64,000 bases of DNA. Source: Chondrosia reniformis (taxonomy: Eukaryota; Porifera; Demospongiae; Chondrillida; Chondrillidae). Position 1 is the first letter of the stretch. Each line of letters opens with the position of its first letter. This document shows positions 36,834 through 42,989 of this stretch, in pieces. Location: contig OX359198.1 in assembly GCA_947172415.1 (NCBI GenBank), positions 2,387,401-2,451,400 on the forward strand, given 5' to 3'. The position numbers were made by a program, and so were the translations under genes. The notes under the pieces are model-generated. The model made no database searches and was not told where the DNA came from. It saw only the letters and a program-made list of their open reading frames with translations.

Positions 36834-38992
36834 TTTCTTTTCTAAGGCATGATAAGGCATACTGAAATTTAAGTGACTTAACCATACACATCACTTCTAT
36901 GTTTGGGCGCACCATCCCTACTTCAGCTATCATGACACTGGTGCACCCAAACATAGAAGTGATGTGTATGGTTAAGTCACTTAAATTTCAGTATGCCTTA
37001 TCACATGGTCACTATCTTGTTTCGCTACTTTTTCCAGATGTGTTTGTCATTTGTTGCATGGGCCATCCCTACTTCTAATTTCATTTTTTAAAATGTTTTT
37101 ATTTTGCTTATATTTATACATTGTTGTATGATCAATACACAAGCTCAAGCGAAAATGTTAAAATGCACATATAAATATATAATTACATGTTGCTCCATGT
37201 ACAGTTCAACATACAACAACTATCCCGACCTACACGGTACACTGCATCTGAATATTTTACATACACTCATCAATGTGTTGTACGTATATAAATATGTTCT
37301 CAGAAATACATCTACTGTTCCACTGAGATTATACATAATTACATGTTGCTAGCTACCATTTGCTAGGTCGGAGTATAACTGACCTTATCAGTGTATCCCA
37401 TGATGATGAAAGAAATGATTCTGCTATCCTCTTTCTTTGTATGCTTGCAAAGTAAATCCACAATCACAGTGTTCTAAATAAAAGAGAAAAAGATATTGGA
37501 AATTGGACTGAAAAAAGGTTCTACAGTATGTTCCTAGTTACTATATAAAACTGTTGATTAACTACTGAAGAATTTTTACATAATTAGATATCTAATATAC
37601 TTTCATTTAACTGATATAAACAAATTTAATAATAGAGTTTATACAGTAAGTCATGCACAAATAAATAAGATAAATAAGACAGTTAACCCCAGAAGGGATC
37701 ACTTTGGTTGGGGTCAGTCTTTGTGGTGCCCAGCACTGCTCTGTGTTTCCCCTCTGCATGGCGATGGAGAGCCTTTGCAAGAGGTACTCTCTGCTGTGGG
37801 GTTCTCCCGTTGTCAGAAAAAGGCACTGCCCAAGCTCACTGCTGAGGTCCAGTCCAGCATGGCCAAGTACTCCTGATTTCTCAAGTACAAAAGGCACAAA
37901 ATGATGGCTTGGTTCAAGGAGGGTGCACTTGGTGAGTTTCAGCTGCTCTGCCTTCAAGGCCACCGCACCAGCTTCTCTGGATGCCTCGGGGGCATGTGAG
38001 GGCGCATATGTGTCTGGGCACGTAGTGTCCCACACTAGCACCTTCCCTAATTTCCATGCCATGATGGAGCACCCATCTGACCACTTCCCATCAGACCTGC
38101 ACAGTCCTGTTGCCTCTAGCCGGGAGGGGATCTTGGCAGAGGTCAGGGCTCTCTCAATGATGTTGGTTAATAACTATTGAGGTTAACATTTTATTTCAAG
38201 CTTATTATGTCAACATTTAAGAAAAGAATAAAAAACTCTATAACTCCAGATTCACCCCTCCTAATCATAACTACTGAGGACCATTAAAAGGCAATAGGTT
38301 GGAAGAGATGATATCATGGGTCAACTAATAGATGGAGTGTTTATATAAGGCAATCATAGGCTTTTGACCTAAAATTGTTCCTCCATTTAACGGGATCAAA
38401 GTGTTAGAAAGGGATTCACAAGAAGGATCCAAGTACAGGTTTTCCTTGATATACTATCTAGTTGTCTTTCTGAACTTCAACAAAATTAAAATGTGCAATT
38501 TAAATTTTATGCACTTTTCCAGGTGTTTAAGTTAAAATATACCTAATAGAATCAATACAAATCAAGAAATTCCTGTAGTAATGTACATAGGTATGCAACA
38601 TCTTTATAAGAAATATAAATGATCTCAAAATAAATAGAAAGCATACTTTAGAATAGCTCTGTTACTAAAATCTCTGTATAGCCATACAGTTCAGTTGTAA
38701 CATTACTGTATATACATACTTCATCACTGTAACTAGTCCACGTCTTACACTAACTATAGTGTACAATTACACATAAACTGACCTTCTTAGAAACTGCTAC
38801 ATTTAATGGTGTTCTCCCTGATGAATCCTCCTTATCTACATCAGCACCAACTTTAAGGAGATACTCTACAATTCTGACATGATCATGCTCAACAGCAACA
38901 TGAAGTGGAGTAGTAGTAGTAGTAGAGAAACCATATCTATCTTGAGTCCCCAATTCTTTGTTGACATTCTCACTGTTTATCAGCTCAGTAAC
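339..38992 (-). CDS. AnkRoco gene: tandem ankyrin-repeat array fused to a Roc-COR GTPase (multi-exon model)
   Basis: Model of 26 exons joined in phase 0: ten alternating pairs of a long exon (67-78 codons) and a short exon (26-30 codons, 45 for the last), then exons 4992-5102, 4699-4818, 4528-4596, 4057-4200, 3823-3897 and 339-2570. Total is about 1,940 residues. The N-terminal two thirds are ankyrin repeats (TPLHVAVEHDHVSIVEYLL type), followed by an acidic linker, a Ras-of-complex GTPase domain and a COR domain. This is the ANK-Roc-COR core of DAPK1-like Roco proteins without kinase or death domain. Expected role: GTP-dependent, dimerising cytosolic signalling scaffold; ligand unknown. No start codon or first exon was found; upstream sequence breaks into unrelated repeats near 40910. 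One short exon (24586-24677) carries a 2-nt insertion. The model is inference from splice consensus and paralogue agreement; separate shorter genes within the span cannot be excluded. Confidence 0.7.
3823..5102 (-). CDS. AnkRoco linker and last ankyrin exons (five exons)
   Basis: Five phase-0 exons. 4992-5102 (37 codons) reads VSDLMSDIVTDNNC and ends AGQILCHFIK before donor GTATGT. 4699-4818 (40 codons) reads HNIVELLRNNGANIDLKD then TPLHQAIHRGDTAVCQEL. 4528-4596 (23 codons) reads IKGGADVTTKNKKGYTALD. 4057-4200 (48 codons) is a helical acidic linker NQPENKELLQILQAAADKG. 3823-3897 (25 codons) is an acidic Ser-rich linker ending SQSLP before the Roc exon. Joined, they form regular ankyrin repeats followed by a flexible hinge. 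Exons 4699-4818 and 4992-5102 and most of 4528-4596 have no counterpart in the second locus at 53.5-62.9 kb. Introns are short and hold nothing recognisable. Confidence 0.75.
5103..5990. other. AnkRoco intron, unassigned part
   Basis: AT-rich intron sequence with several short stem-loops (for example about 5830-5940 around GGCAACCAGTGATC and its partner). Two plus-strand open frames here have no recognisable content and no repeat elsewhere in the window. Confidence 0.4.
5992..7090. mobile_element. Two adjacent copies of a small transposon with an AGAGTACGGTAGTACTCTC end
   Basis: The first copy starts near 5992 and the second near 6706; both begin with an imperfect palindrome of the type GAGAGTACGGTAGTACTCTC followed by GTAGG-ATGGCC, and share about 400 bp (CACCTxATAAATCA, TTTTTGGTTATATTC, TTCAAAATGCCAAAACA). 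The same end occurs at 34298, 36546 and, inverted, at 45990-46028. No coding capacity. Boundaries on the far side are approximate. Confidence 0.55.
7140..7450 (+). repeat. Dispersed repeat with CTGATGAAGG...GAAAC motif, copy 1
   Basis: Shares AGTGAGCCAAGGAT, CACTGATGAAGG, CCCAGAAAC, CCAGTGGAG and a CATCTAAAG...TTTAGTTCCC tail with 63620-63835. The order CTGATGA, short stem, GAAAC resembles the conserved core of hammerhead ribozymes, but the middle stem is poor here. Confidence 0.45.
7651..7785 (-). CDS. AnkRoco ankyrin exon, odd partner of the last array unit
   Basis: 45 codons between acceptor TAG and donor GTAAGA: QWSTIKLLLDYCSN then MTLLHVASLGGATDLCTSL. It occupies the short-exon slot that follows array unit 1 but is longer and contains a full ankyrin helix pair. 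Phase 0 at both ends. Confidence 0.7.
8676..8965. mobile_element. Hairpin MITE, about 290 bp
   Basis: About 75-bp terminal inverted repeats: AAGTTAAATAAAAACATTC at the left pairs with the inverted GAATGTTTTCATTTAACTT at the right, each containing AGTAGGGATGGCACTATAAC (left) or its complement (right). The centre holds a second GATCCCTACTTC motif. A 3'-cut copy lies at about 44355-44480. Confidence 0.75.
9135..9460 (-). pseudogene. hAT transposase C-terminal remnant
   Basis: Minus-strand translation gives LLMANGWLERVF, two stops, then FKLIKNDRQLGKTP and further on an acidic stretch DNDSDAELGTFSLDDW. The pattern xERVFSxFKLIKNDRR is the C-terminal dimerisation segment of hAT transposases. It carries in-frame stops and is a short relic directly 3' of the LINE at 9478. 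Identification rests on one motif. Confidence 0.45.
9478..11410 (-). mobile_element. Non-LTR retrotransposon (LINE, CR1/Jockey-like), EN and 5' half of RT
   Basis: Minus strand, 5' to 3': endonuclease start FQIVHFNIRSLFQHIDERR and DIIALSET (11170-11330), then the APE-type core LLLGCCYRPPSS and VVVCGDLNSN (10742-11100), a linker KCPWSILDIFDSRNDK (10361-10693), and reverse-transcriptase motifs LHSGFRQRHSTATSL and FLDVSKAFDTV (9600-9800), ending just before the GVPQGS-type motif. The catalytic YADD region and 3' end are absent. Several stops and frameshifts are present, so it is inactive. A near copy lies at 57085-58935 in the equivalent intron of the second AnkRoco locus. Confidence 0.85.
11909..12112 (-). 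CDS. Ankyrin array unit 1, long exon
   Basis: 68 codons, phase 0-0, LKGLVNSKNVNRTLKTAVQ then IPLHVAVEHGQVSIADYLV and SSGRTPLDVAVSKK. Variant class with TAVQCNYTAA in place of the Thr run, shared with units 3 and the 59463-59666 exon. Its partner short exon slot is filled by 7651-7785. Confidence 0.75.
12272..13009 (-). CDS. Ankyrin array unit 2 (long exon 12791-13009, short exon 12272-12349)
   Basis: Long exon: 73 codons, VTELINNENVNRELKTRD, a Thr run STTTTPLHVAVEHDHVSIV. Short exon: 26 codons, NAPLLKLLCKLDQGTVFQIK (the 'NAPLL' class). Both are phase 0-0 with consensus AG and GT borders. The two joined make the rest of one ankyrin repeat and the start of the next. Confidence 0.75.
13690..14780 (-). 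mobile_element. Older copy of the 18321-18884 hairpin element, interrupted
   Basis: Segments 13740-13830 and 14440-14770 match the inverse of the 18.3-18.9 kb element (GTGCAAGTTACA-type end, ATGATGCATCTGCATGCCAT, CACATGGCCTACCAATTACC). The 580-bp element at 13846-14425 is inserted into it. Edges approximate. Confidence 0.5.
13846..14425. mobile_element. 580-bp MITE with CAGTGGGG ends and TA target duplication
   Basis: Left end CAGTGGGGATTAAAAGTAAT, right end ATTACTTTTAACCCCCACTG, flanked by TA at 13844-13845 and 14426-14427. Inner repeats are rich in ACTCGTACGAGT-like palindromes. TA duplication and CAGT ends fit Tc1/mariner-class non-autonomous elements. Right-half fragments sit beside the NPHII-class short exons (16580-16795, 26690-26915, 30825-31025, 33510-33615, 35645-35865, 62000-62235), so the insertion predates array duplication. 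Confidence 0.8.
15310..15510 (+). repeat. Minisatellite, about 56-bp unit, 4 copies
   Basis: Unit contains CAGTGGCAATAGGGCAAGG then TCTGACCAGCCAGCAACTCA. Other arrays: 30005-30260 (five copies), with single copies at about 25570 and 40580. It lies in the equivalent intron of each array unit. Confidence 0.8.
15945..16474. mobile_element. 530-bp element with CAGGGTTTCTTTCAG inverted ends, copy 1
   Basis: Ends CAGGGTTTCTTTCAG and CTGAAAGAAACCCTG, flanked by ACAAG at 15940-15944 and 16475-16479. Units at 30.7 and 35.55 kb read TTATACAAGGCTTAG or TTATATAAGGCTTAG with no insert, which defines the empty site. The interior has long G runs and no clear gene. Superfamily not assigned: a 5-bp duplication does not match common hAT (8 bp) or Tc1 (TA). 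Confidence 0.8.
16913..17727 (-). CDS. Ankyrin array unit 3 (long exon 17524-17727, short exon 16913-17002)
   Basis: Long exon: 68 codons starting VKRLVSSENVNRTLKTAVQ, no internal ATG. Short exon: 30 codons, NPHIIMLLCAHTANNSAGIS then FLIREGHIAQ, the commonest short class. Phase 0-0 for both. Confidence 0.72.
17895..20952 (-). CDS. Ankyrin array unit 4 (long exon 20752-20952, short exon 17895-17972)
   Basis: Long exon: 67 codons, shortest Thr run (HFTTPLHVAVEHDHVSIV). Short exon: 26 codons of the NAPLL class, donor GTAAGT. The intron between them is enlarged to about 2.8 kb by a block of foreign DNA at about 17985-19865. Confidence 0.72.
17985..19865. mobile_element. Composite insertion block in the unit-4 intron
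   Basis: Comparison with the paralogous intron at 12350-12400 shows that about 1.9 kb is inserted between TTTAAAAAACAA and ATAAAACTTTAATGAACA. The right end carries a GC-rich hairpin GGGGCTGCC-TGT-GGCAGCCCC followed by TAATAA; the left end has GTGGGGCTACCGCCCCCCG. It contains the hairpin MITE at 18321-18884 and a long unassigned piece (18930-19800). Base composition differs from the host intron. A Helitron-like end is possible but the terminal signals are not clean. Confidence 0.55.
18321..18884. mobile_element. Hairpin MITE with about 80-bp identical inverted ends
   Basis: Left arm CAATCAAGTACTACACAGTG through TGAGGTAGAT is repeated inverted at 18805-18884 without visible differences. The right arm is followed inward by a second, diverged copy of its inner part. 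Flanked by long TA runs. The near-perfect arms suggest recent insertion. Confidence 0.75.
20270..20450 (+). repeat. Tandem repeat AATTTTCGGATTCGG...GGCCATTTTTACTCGG
   Basis: Two direct copies of a roughly 130-bp unit with CGGAGATAGGTCGTATAGCT ends. A matching pair is at 60290-60490, in the homologous intron of the second locus. Confidence 0.65.
21071..21250. repeat. Left terminal repeat with TCCGCGGA palindromes
   Basis: After the 28-bp end, at least four TCCGCGGA or close variants lie within 180 bp. The pattern looks like subterminal transposase-binding sites. Mirrored at 24170-24414. Confidence 0.7.
21437..22341 (-). pseudogene. BEN-domain protein gene carried by the transposon, two lesions
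   Basis: Minus strand. The likely start ATG at 22339-22341 gives MEKILVRWND, an in-frame TGA (22309-22311, probably a Gly GGA codon once), then KFKGTTSLVRKSAVKKGTIV and VVGEKVVVSWGKSKKNFNAE, a chromatin-tudor-like short beta segment. A coiled segment LQKLDYLSDKLDILTDTV follows, then a frame change near 21955, then a Pro-rich linker and a C-terminal BEN domain: ALQACRSRRNLASRLAARMF, SNCRGVLGKKALNGPKIKAI, CAIDEVCRKTKPPEE. BEN domains bind DNA and recruit chromatin repressors. With one nonsense and one frameshift this copy is probably inactive, unless a very short intron spans the shift (GT and AG are present but only about 38 nt apart). No BEN-like sequence is seen elsewhere in the window. Confidence 0.72.
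22405..22800. promoter_or_regulatory. Divergent intergenic region made of 165-176 bp direct repeats with CCAAT boxes
   Basis: Two full units and one partial, each beginning ACGTACGTGCACACTCGAGG (22411, 22587, 22751). Each full unit contains an inverted pair AGCCAATCAGATA ... TATCTGATTGG, that is, facing CCAAT boxes, around AT-rich TAATATTAAACATTAAAC. Placed between divergent BEN and transposase genes, it is a good candidate bidirectional promoter. Confidence 0.6.
22853..23878 (+). CDS. Tc1/mariner-class transposase, DD34E, intact
   Basis: 341 codons from ATG at 22853 (MPLNEYQRGRIVALW) to TAA. An upstream in-frame GTG extension exists but lacks an ATG. Residues 1-120 form the paired-type DNA-binding half (helix-turn-helix around LAQMRRILALEGIITTSPTI, then ELTASDLKDILIKEFGVE). 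The catalytic half has VIFTDESTFQ (first Asp), HRLYQDNDPKHTS (second Asp), and SPDLNPIELVWGSMK (Glu), with 34 residues between the second Asp and the Glu. Length and motifs are those of a full Tc1-like transposase. It sits inside clean terminal repeats, so this copy could still be active. Cut-and-paste at TA sites is expected from the family and supported by the flanking TA. Confidence 0.95.
   Translation: MPLNEYQRGRIVALWTHCEGKWTLAQMRRILALEGIITTSPTISNTISRWHLTKSTRDCPKSGAPAKVPESHSRCIDDAMADNDELTASDLKDILIKEFGVEKVQYGERTIARIRNELGWTLTTARYCQAIRDANKLKRLDWCTKLIAEKEKFDDVIFTDESTFQLECHRRKCFRKKNMPRKLKYKHKHPPKIHVWAGISKKGATQIVMFSGIMNATRYSDILSASLVPFLKEMYPHGHRLYQDNDPKHTSKYIQRYFEANGANWWKSPAESPDLNPIELVWGSMKNFIRDKLKPKNLGELKEGIRKYWSTLTPEVCTRYIDHVQKVMPVVVQVEGAPSRN
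23960..24140 (+). repeat. Three short direct repeats 3' of the transposase gene
   Basis: ACACTTGACCTTTTGCGCT occurs three times with small changes (about 23966, 24045, 24109), each associated with AACATTGGTTGACCACAACT-like sequence. Position suggests a 3' untranslated or internal regulatory array. Confidence 0.55.
24170..24414. repeat. Right terminal repeat with GACGATTCCGCGGATGC units
   Basis: Several direct copies of GACGATTCCGCGGATGCTTT at about 25-bp spacing, then GCGGA palindromes up to the end. More copies than at the left end, so the two ends are asymmetric. Confidence 0.7.
24586..25268 (-). CDS. Ankyrin array unit 5 (long exon 25035-25268; short exon 24586-24677 frameshifted)
   Basis: Long exon: 78 codons, six Thr in a row before PLHVAVEHDQVSIVEYLL. 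Short exon belongs to the class seen intact at 37384-37473 (NTVIVDLLCKHTKKEDSRII). Here it is 92 nt instead of 90 because two bases are inserted near 24660, which shifts frame. If included, it would end the protein early; if skipped, frame is kept because neighbouring exons are phase 0. A Tc1-class transposon with BEN gene (21071-24414) sits in the following intron. Confidence 0.6.
26064..26589. mobile_element. 530-bp CAGGGTTTCTTTCAG element, copy 2
   Basis: Same ends and the same ACAAG flanks as copy 1; in the equivalent intron of array unit 6. It is a duplicate carried along with the host unit, not a separate insertion. Confidence 0.8.
27040..27569 (-). CDS. Ankyrin array unit 6 (long exon 27360-27569, short exon 27040-27129)
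   Basis: Long exon: 70 codons; sequence differs from neighbours by VKHDCVRIVEHLL and ENLSMRTPLDVAVCKK. The same ENLSM version occurs at 62678-62884, so these two units are close relatives. Short exon: 30 codons, NPHIIMLLCAHTANNSAG class. Both phase 0-0. Confidence 0.75.
27646..28110 (+). mobile_element. 465-bp pogo/Tigger-derived deletion element
   Basis: Ends CAGTCGACTCCACTTATAAC and, inverted, CAGTCGACTCCTGATATAAC, flanked by TA at 27644-27645 and 28111-28112. The unit at about 31740 reads GCACATATAAATATATAA with no insert. The interior keeps PKLLDEVDKGRKEKG and EFSVEKSTLSTI (27850-27925), the CENP-B-type helix-turn-helix of pogo transposases; the catalytic part is missing. It is an internal-deletion MITE still carrying part of its parent's gene. 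Confidence 0.85.
28302..29092 (+). pseudogene. Tigger/pogo transposase C-terminal fragment, copy 1
   Basis: Plus strand: QPCDQGIIRNLKVHYWRTLL (the family's QPLDQGVI block), then LGALRILHSAWDKVTEQT and NCFSRAGFKLPN, an acidic region, and a Pro run PPPPTPKQ. A 1-nt frame change near 28738 leads to the real tail RFFESQPNADSDL and KRQTGITEFFNK. The tail QTGITEFF fits a PCNA-interacting PIP box, as known for pogo. The 3' end is followed by ACTTGTTATCGAGGTTTGAA at about 29070-29090, a likely terminal repeat. The 5' two thirds of the gene are missing. Same structure at 31936-32725. Confidence 0.82.
30005..30260 (+). repeat. Minisatellite, 56-bp unit, five copies
   Basis: Same unit as at 15310 (AGTGGCAATAGGGCAAGG). 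Copy number differs among units (four, five, one), as expected for a variable tandem repeat. Confidence 0.8.
31148..31674 (-). CDS. Ankyrin array unit 7 (long exon 31465-31674, short exon 31148-31237)
   Basis: Long exon: 70 codons, YSTTTTTPLHVAVEHDCVRI. Short exon: 30 codons with small changes (NLTIIMLLCAH, FLIIVGHIAQ). Phase 0-0. Confidence 0.75.
31936..32725 (+). pseudogene. Tigger/pogo transposase C-terminal fragment, copy 2
   Basis: About 97% alike to copy 1 over 790 bp, with the same 5' truncation point and the same 1-nt frame change. It was therefore duplicated with the host intron, not by transposition. Confidence 0.82.
33739..34282 (-). CDS. Ankyrin array unit 8 (long exon 34049-34282, short exon 33739-33828)
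   Basis: Long exon: 78 codons, SFRDRYGFSTTTTTTPLH and LLNVGVGVDKKDSSWRTPLE. Short exon: 30 codons with LLRAHTANNTAG (Cys to Arg). The replacement of GADV by GVGV, and G by W in SSGRT, suggests weaker constraint or drift. Phase 0-0. Confidence 0.72.
34298..35305. repeat. Foreign block with nested hairpins in the unit-8/9 region
   Basis: Begins with the AGAGTACGGTA end seen at 36546, then unique sequence, then a strong hairpin at about 34865-34993 with arms AGAACGTTTCGGTCATGTAA / TTACATGACCGAAACGTTCT. Diverged third and fourth arms follow (35000-35100). It replaces intron sequence found in the other units; the right junction is near CTATACAATTCTTAAGG. Confidence 0.6.
35989..36529 (-). CDS. Ankyrin array unit 9 (long exon 36299-36529, short exon 35989-36078)
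   Basis: Long exon: 77 codons, almost identical to unit 8 (shares SSWRTPLE), one Thr shorter. Short exon: 30 codons, intact NPHIIMLLCAH class. Units 8 and 9 also share the same small transposon inserted just upstream, so they are a recent tandem duplication. Confidence 0.75.
36546..37080. mobile_element. Small transposon with AGAGTACGGTAGTACTC end and inner hairpin
   Basis: Starts GTAGAGTACGGTAGTACTCT, then GTAGGGATGGCC; ends GGCCATCCCTACTTC near 37070. Contains an ATT microsatellite (36797-36832) and a 152-bp hairpin at 36851-37002 with arms ATAAGGCATACTGAAATTTA. The hairpin arms look nearly perfect. Confidence 0.65.
37384..38992 (-). CDS. Ankyrin array unit 10 (long exon 38783-38992, short exon 37384-37473)
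   Basis: Long exon: 70 codons, VTELINSENVNKELGTQDRY then a five-Thr run. Short exon: 30 codons NTVIVDLLCKHTKKEDSRII then SFIIMGYTDK; this is the intact copy of the class that is frameshifted in unit 5. It is the most 5' unit seen. A LINE-like fragment (37625-38175) separates the two exons. Confidence 0.72.
37625..38175 (-). mobile_element. 3' fragment of a LINE-type retroelement
   Basis: Minus-strand open frame reads KLGKVLVWDTTCPDTYAPSH, then EASREAGAVALKAEQLKLTK, HHFVPFVLEKSGVLGHAGLD and LLQRLSIAMQRGNTEQC. The same kind of C-terminal block (WDxTCPDTxAPSH ... QRxSVAxQRGN) is known from reverse-transcriptase polyproteins of many marine invertebrates. The end carries an ATTTATCTT-like tail. 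It is GC-rich relative to surroundings and starts abruptly at about 38175, so it looks 5'-truncated. Exact clade not determined. Confidence 0.6.
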
Positions 38993-38999
38993 CTAAACA

Positions 39000-40910
39000 G
39001 ATTTAAACAAATCACTGTCAATTATCATTTAAAAGTATGATTTAATGGTTAAATTTACAACTACGTACATGGTGCGTCAAACATTATAACACTGATCTGG
39101 AATATTCTCTGTATAAACAACTACTGTATATTAATCTAGCTAGGAATTTGAACAAATATAACCATAATTCATGCTTTATAAATGACAGGACTTTAACTTT
39201 GCTATAGTAAATTTCCCCCATTTAGATAATAATATTCCTAATACCCCAGCCTATGGTGTCTTTATTTCAAAACTAATTAGATATTCATATAATGCCACGA
39301 CTGCACAAAGCAGTGAAATGATAATTTCTATATCCTGTATATCCCAACCTCACTTCTCTTTCAATGTACACTCTGAAAACAAGAAATTCAGGTGACATTA
39401 TAGTCATGTTATGAAGCAGATCACATTTTATTAAAATTACCAATATTTGAAATAACACTTCTTATTTTAAAGTACGTACATATATACCATACAACATACA
39501 GAAGAACAATTAGACCACTTTATGATGATATACACTTTACAATCACGGTTGCCAACCAAGTATCCACTTGCAGATCTGTACATCTGTGTTCATTATATAT
39601 TCATACACAATGATTATAGAACTTTATTTACATGTATTTGCAAAGGGCAGTGTTCAGGAAGCTTGAACTAAATAAAATTTATCTCCTTTATTCTACTAGT
39701 CAAATTTTAAAAATACTTAAGGATCCAGAATCATTAAGATTACAGCTATATATAAGCACAGTTTTTAAAGTTAAAGAACTTGTCTAATACAGAATCTCAA
39801 AAATACTTTTACGTATGATGAATGATTATTAATACTTGTAAATGATCAAAAATATACTTTGTCCCAAAATTAATCTCTCTGTGAAACAGTGCATCTGCCC
39901 TCAGTTCAGTACAATCGGAACATTTGGTATTTAAGATTAGATACTGCAATATTCAACTTTGCTATTAATATAGTAAAATGATCAGGGAAATGCTAATTAC
40001 TAAAATGTACATGCCACTAGTCACTTTCCAACACTCTAAATAACTTCATGGTTACTTCCCCCAAACATCAGAAGCCCCATCCTTGTTGTACAAACAACCA
40101 ACTGCTGCTTAAGAGAGTAATGTGTAATGTGTTGCAAATAAAGGAAAAAGAAAGTACAACTTTTCTGTCTTCATCTAGAAACACTAAACAATGACCACAC
40201 ACACTGCTACCTCTCCACCATCACACACAAATTACTTGGCCCATGTGATCTCAGCTGTTTATTTATCAGTTCAACAATATACAACATAAGTTATACAATA
40301 TGTAACATAAAAAGGTAATACTAACCCGTTAAGAGTGAATTGAAAACTGCTAACCCAGAACTTTACCAGAAATAGGATGAAATTAATGGTTATCAGTTTT
40401 CAGTACTGACTGTTCTGGGGGAGAGTTACTAGGATGGCTAAGGATTTTCATGTCAGCAATCCAATGTTGCCATGCCAACAAAAGAGGCCAGAAGATACAC
40501 AAGAAGATGGCATAGGAGAAGATATCCCAAAACAGTCAAAGAATTATATAAATAAATCTGTTTTTCAAGTAATTGATCTAATCATCAATAACAATAGGGC
40601 AAGGTCTAACCAGCCAGAGTACTGTTATAATCAAAACTAAGCACAAGATGAAGAAGTCAAGGTCACTACAGACTTCTACAAGAAGACATTGATTCAGGCC
40701 ACATCTAAAAGCATCCAGTTGTGATCTCCCTCTGTAACTGATTCCTGTCCTATCATCTAATCTACAACTCTTGAAAAGGCTTAGTGTGTTAATTAATAAA
40801 GATAGCTACAGAGTTGAAAACATAGGGGACTTTACGATCTGAATCTTATATTAAAGCTTTGATTGATGTTTTCATCATTCAACTCTCGATTTTACACCAC
40901 CCACTCATGT
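39000..40910. other. Array intron sequence without exon, upstream of unit 10
   Basis: Matches the repeated intron of other units (TCAGTTCAGT..., GGCCAGAAGATACACAAG, one minisatellite copy) up to CACCACCCACTCA at about 40910, then stops matching. The short exon expected beyond that point is missing. No first exon or promoter for the AnkRoco gene is seen. Confidence 0.6.
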
Positions 40911-40959
40911 CTCCTGACTTCCATCATATGCCAAACTGATGACTACGGGTAGCATGTGA

Positions 40960-42960
40960 GGTAAGGTTGTAGAATTGGGCCTAGAAAAATTCTTTAGCAC
41001 ACCTTAGAATAATTAGTGATGGGAAGACTGATTTTATCCTCCCACTCTAGGAGGGAACAATTAACGTTAATCCAGTGGAAAGACAGAAAATAGTAGCACA
41101 TTATATATATTGTTTGCCCGCAAAAGTGGAATTGAATATATAAAGCATATATACGTTAATATGTCAATGCCTAAAGTCAGCAAGGACACACTATTAGCAT
41201 ATAATATATCTTTACTTCTATTATATTGTGTATATAGTTGTTTGGTTTATATTTAGTTGAACTGATGAGTCCTTATAAGGACAGCTGTCTATGGCTCGAC
41301 CATCTCTTTAAGTGGCTAAGGAGAGACTCTGGTTCCCATTAAGTGAACTTCGGTTCCACCCTTTGCTCATTGCACTCCACAGGAGACAGGAGTGGGTGGG
41401 GTAAAATCCAGAGTTGAATGAAGACTGTAAGAGAGTTGTTTAATTTCGAGCGTAGTGAGCAAACACTATTAATAAGCCTAGACCGCACCACTTACGGGCA
41501 GTATACATGCAAGGTTTAAAAGATTACAAAGGTAACACGCACTTGTAAGGAATCTAACACCTGTTAGCAGAAAGTAAAAGCTGGAAGGCTTTTAGTCACT
41601 TCCTCAACATAATACAGAAATCTTAGCAGCAGAGAGGTTAAAGATTACCTTGTCAAGTTCCCCACGTTGAATAATTGGCACTAGCGGATCAAGACAAGGC
41701 GTCAACCAATATTCAGCCATCTTGGCTACATCACGTGAGTGATTTACTTACGTGAAGGTGCTGTATACGTACGTACTTCACTGCTCCGCGGCCCACCTAT
41801 GGCTTTATTCAAATATATACCTACCAGATTCCTATATATCTGCATACACCTTATAACCTGCAGATATACGTAGGTAGGTGAATTATACAGTTAGCTAAGG
41901 AGAGAGTCACATGTAGACAATTTATTTTCTAGAATGTACACATGTGTGCACATATTTTCCAGGATGTAGTTAATTGAAAGGTCAGAGGCTTACAAAAGTA
42001 TTATAAATAACAAGTGGCTGGTGCATGTGGGTGTGTACCAGTACACTCCCAAACAATCTGATCAAACACATGATCCTATTTTATAGCTACTTAAGGAATC
42101 ACATTAAACATTATATTAAGTAGATTAATTAAATAACACATATCCAAATATCAACCATCATCCAATGCCTTGTTGTCTTCCCTTTGTCAGCATGTAAGGT
42201 AGATTTGTCTCTGTGCCCTCTTTAATGTTATAGAATTGGGCCTAGGAAAATTCTTTAACACACTGTTGAATAATTAGTGTGGGAAGCCTGATTTTATACT
42301 CCCCCTCTAGGAGGGAACAATTAACGTTAATCCAGTGGAAAGACGGAAAATGTCAGATAACATATATATTTTAATCACCACATCTATTGCTCCCTAGCTC
42401 AGTGTGTGTCTTAATGAATAAAACCACTCTTATGAAAGTGCAGATCTATATACATGCATATAAACCCAGTAGTAGCACATTTTATATATTGTTTGAAAGC
42501 ATATATGTCAATGCCTAAAGTCAGCATGGACACACTATTAGCATATATAATATCTTAAGTTCTATCATATTGTGCATATAGTTGTTCGGTTTATTTTTGT
42601 AATTTATTATAATTATGTATATACAAGCTAAAATTAGATTAGGTGAATAGATAACACTTTATAATTACTATCATATAAAAATAAAAGTGGTAATATAGGA
42701 TTACGTACAAAATTTTAATATGAATTATAATATTGAAATAAGATGCACAATGTCAGCTTGCTAATTAAGATGCAGATTTCAGCATTTTACAAAGTTCACA
42801 ATAATATGAACAAAGTAACAGTCTTCCAGCACATGTACACTCATGATCAGTACAAGCATTGTAACAAAGGAGCAATATTCACTGCTCACTATTAGCTTGT
42901 TTTGTCACCTCAATTGGGACAGGTATTTCTAGTGACTCCGTGTACAAGCATAGATCTATA
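40960..42960. repeat. Intergenic repeat block (two of three copies)
   Basis: A sequence with AGGAGGGAACAATTAAC and TAATCCAGTGGAAAGA occurs at 41045, 42310 and 47905. The first two flank about 960 bp of unmatched sequence (41260-42220). The block lies on the 3' side of both ZU5/CARD copies (42990 and 49096), so it was duplicated with them. Confidence 0.6.
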
Positions 42961-42989
42961 TAGAGTCAGGGCTGAGTTTAAAGATAAAT

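Noticed and set aside
41262-41300. Hammerhead ribozyme at CTGATGAGTCC-TTATAA-GGAC
   Set aside because: The stem is good but the required GAAA after it is replaced by AGCTG; chance or a dead copy.
41260-42220. Possible solo terminal repeat of a retroelement
   Set aside because: Distinct from the flanking repeat copies, but no matching ends or target duplication could be seen.
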